From NCBI RefSeq assembly GCF_040802235.1, contig NC_133174.1:138437213-138501212 (forward strand): a DNA stretch of 64,000 nt, in the 5' to 3' direction. This DNA comes from Manis javanica. Its lineage: Eukaryota > Chordata > Mammalia > Pholidota > Manidae. Under the pieces are notes generated by a model. That model saw only the letters and a program-made list of their open reading frames with translations, was not told where the DNA came from and did no database searches. A program made the translations under genes and the position numbers. Of this stretch, positions 62,701-64,000 are shown in pieces. Numbering within the stretch: position 1 is the first letter of the stretch; each line of letters starts with the position of its first letter.

Positions 62701-63685
62701 GCCCTTGCCTTTGTGACCCCCGCTAGAGTCAGCAGGGCTCAAGCTGCTCTTTCACCTTGGCCAGTTGTATGTAGAGGTAAGGCTCGAACTCCTGTCATAG
62801 CATCATCTTAATACACATGCACTGTGTCATGTGCCTCCATGAAGTGACCTCGTGGGTAGTGACTGAGTCACTCACAGATCTGTAAAGCATCTGTCAGGCC
62901 CGTTGTAAAAGGAGCAAGGGCAGCTGCAAGGGGAGCGTGATGTGCCCCAATGCACACAGTAGGTTTTGCAATAGTGTTGGATCTGGAGCCGAGCTTCTTC
63001 TGGGCCTGTTCCTGCCAGCACAGCAGTTTCAGGAGCCGTGGTGGGCATGGGATTCCAAGGAGAAAACTCAGAGTCTTTAGGAAGTACATGATTGGGGACG
63101 TTACTCAGAGAAAACTTTTTTTCTTAGTTTTACCTTAAGCGTACGGAAGAGAAGAAATTGTAGGGGAGGGGAGTGCACCAGTTACCTGTCAGGAAGATGG
63201 CACCCTTTCACCCTAAGGTGTAGTAGGCAACACTGGGAAACCCAATGACAAGCATTTTCAAGGGTCTTTGCAGCTCCCACCTTTGCTGGCGGTCCTCAGG
63301 GACTCTGCTCCAGGGCTGGATTGGGTCCCAGGCCGCGCCACCTGGCAGTAGCTGCACCAAGAGGAACATGCCCGCCTCCCTCCTCTTCAGCTTGTGGCAG
63401 TGCAGAGGTACCCTGTACAAAGGTGTGAGCGGGTTTTGCAAAGATGTACCAGGCCCGCATCAGCTCGCCGCTGCCCCGGCAGGATGGCCACACCAGAGCC
63501 CGTCACCACTACTCCTCCCCATGATGCAGTGCCATGTGAAGTCCTGGGCAGGGCTCCCCGCTCTCCCTCTGTGGGTTACTTGGCTAATTCTACCCCACGC
63601 TGCCTCCTGTCACCACTGGCAAATACCATGGAGGTCTGGTGGTATAGATAAATTTTTAAAATTATAGAATTGGGATTTTAAAATT
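59755..63685. other. Intron sequence, nothing recognised
   Basis: No continuing PASD1 exon found. A GC-richer block at 63270-63640 holds chance frames. GCAG at 61045 looks like an acceptor but is followed by an in-frame stop after 16 codons. Confidence 0.45.
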
Positions 63686-63689
63686 TCAG

Positions 63690-63800
63690 TTTGGGGCTTT
63701 TATTTCTCAGTTTGACCACTTACAAGTTGTGTGATGTTGGAGAAACCTCCTTAAGTTTCATGCTCTTTATCTATAAATGGTAAGGATGTGTATGAATACA
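63690..63800 (+). mobile_element. MIR SINE fragment
   Basis: TTTGACCACTTACAAGTTGT, GTGATGTTGGAGAAACC and ATCTATAAATGGTAAGG follow the MIR core. Confidence 0.65.
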
Positions 63801-64000
63801 CCGCAGTGTATAAATACACAGCAGAATGTGTATGAATCAAATAAGATAAAGAAATGAGATCTATCTGCTTTCAGAAGTAAATTAGTGTATGTTTTATAGA
63901 ATACGATACAAATTCAAGTTATTACCCTTTAGGAAGTACTTTGAAATAGAAACTAATCATAATTTATAACTATTCTAAATCCTAAACTGAGCTGCAAAGA

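Noticed and set aside
1-64000. CRISPR arrays, operons, tRNA or rRNA genes
   Set aside because: No regularly spaced direct repeats, ribosome-binding sites or intact tRNA/rRNA sequences were seen; the window is mammalian.

Overview
This is mammalian, non-coding-rich nuclear DNA. It shows GT-AG spliced exons separated by kilobase introns, LINE-1 (L1) elements of several ages, ancient L2 and MIR repeats, a U6 snRNA pseudogene and a solo LTR. I see no Alu, rodent B1/B2, carnivore CAN-SINE, horse ERE or ruminant BovB copies. The host is therefore probably a non-primate, non-rodent placental mammal with little recent SINE activity. That species inference is weak because it rests on absence.

The one gene I can support lies on the + strand from 38327 to 59754 and runs off the right edge. 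Eight exons with consensus splice sites and matching phases give an uninterrupted 271-codon reading frame. The product is the N-terminal part of PASD1, the X-linked, testis-expressed PAS-domain paralogue of CLOCK that in humans represses CLOCK-BMAL1. The exons carry an acidic/basic leader, a decayed bHLH-like segment, the 'DW.P.F' linker, a complete PAS-A-like domain and a CLOCK-like region beyond it. The bHLH-like segment runs ungapped against the CLOCK bHLH region and, as I remember it, is missing from the human PASD1 protein. The rest of the protein (coiled coil and C-terminus in human) must lie beyond 64000.

The left part (1-38326) is intergenic DNA and/or the 5' intron of the gene. It holds an L1 5' end (about 2760-3905), a CpG-rich islet (8051-8245), a U6 pseudogene (13335-13441), a local duplication with one half inverted (19470-19752 against 21384-21662), and MIR/L1/L2 fragments. 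It also holds a nearly full-length but inactive L1 (about 24388-30167), into which a 407-bp solo LTR has inserted with an intact 5-bp target duplication (27044-27450), and a long AT-rich stretch of old antisense L1 (about 32840-37200).

Within the gene the introns contain a sense L2 (about 39950-41370), a MIR, a long antisense L2 ending about 60 bp before exon 5 (about 49875-52192), an L1 with a large internal deletion (about 53585-54998), older L1 3' sequence, and a 5'-truncated L1 with a 16-bp target duplication (57401-58359). No bacterial-type genes, CRISPR arrays or other protein-coding genes are supported.
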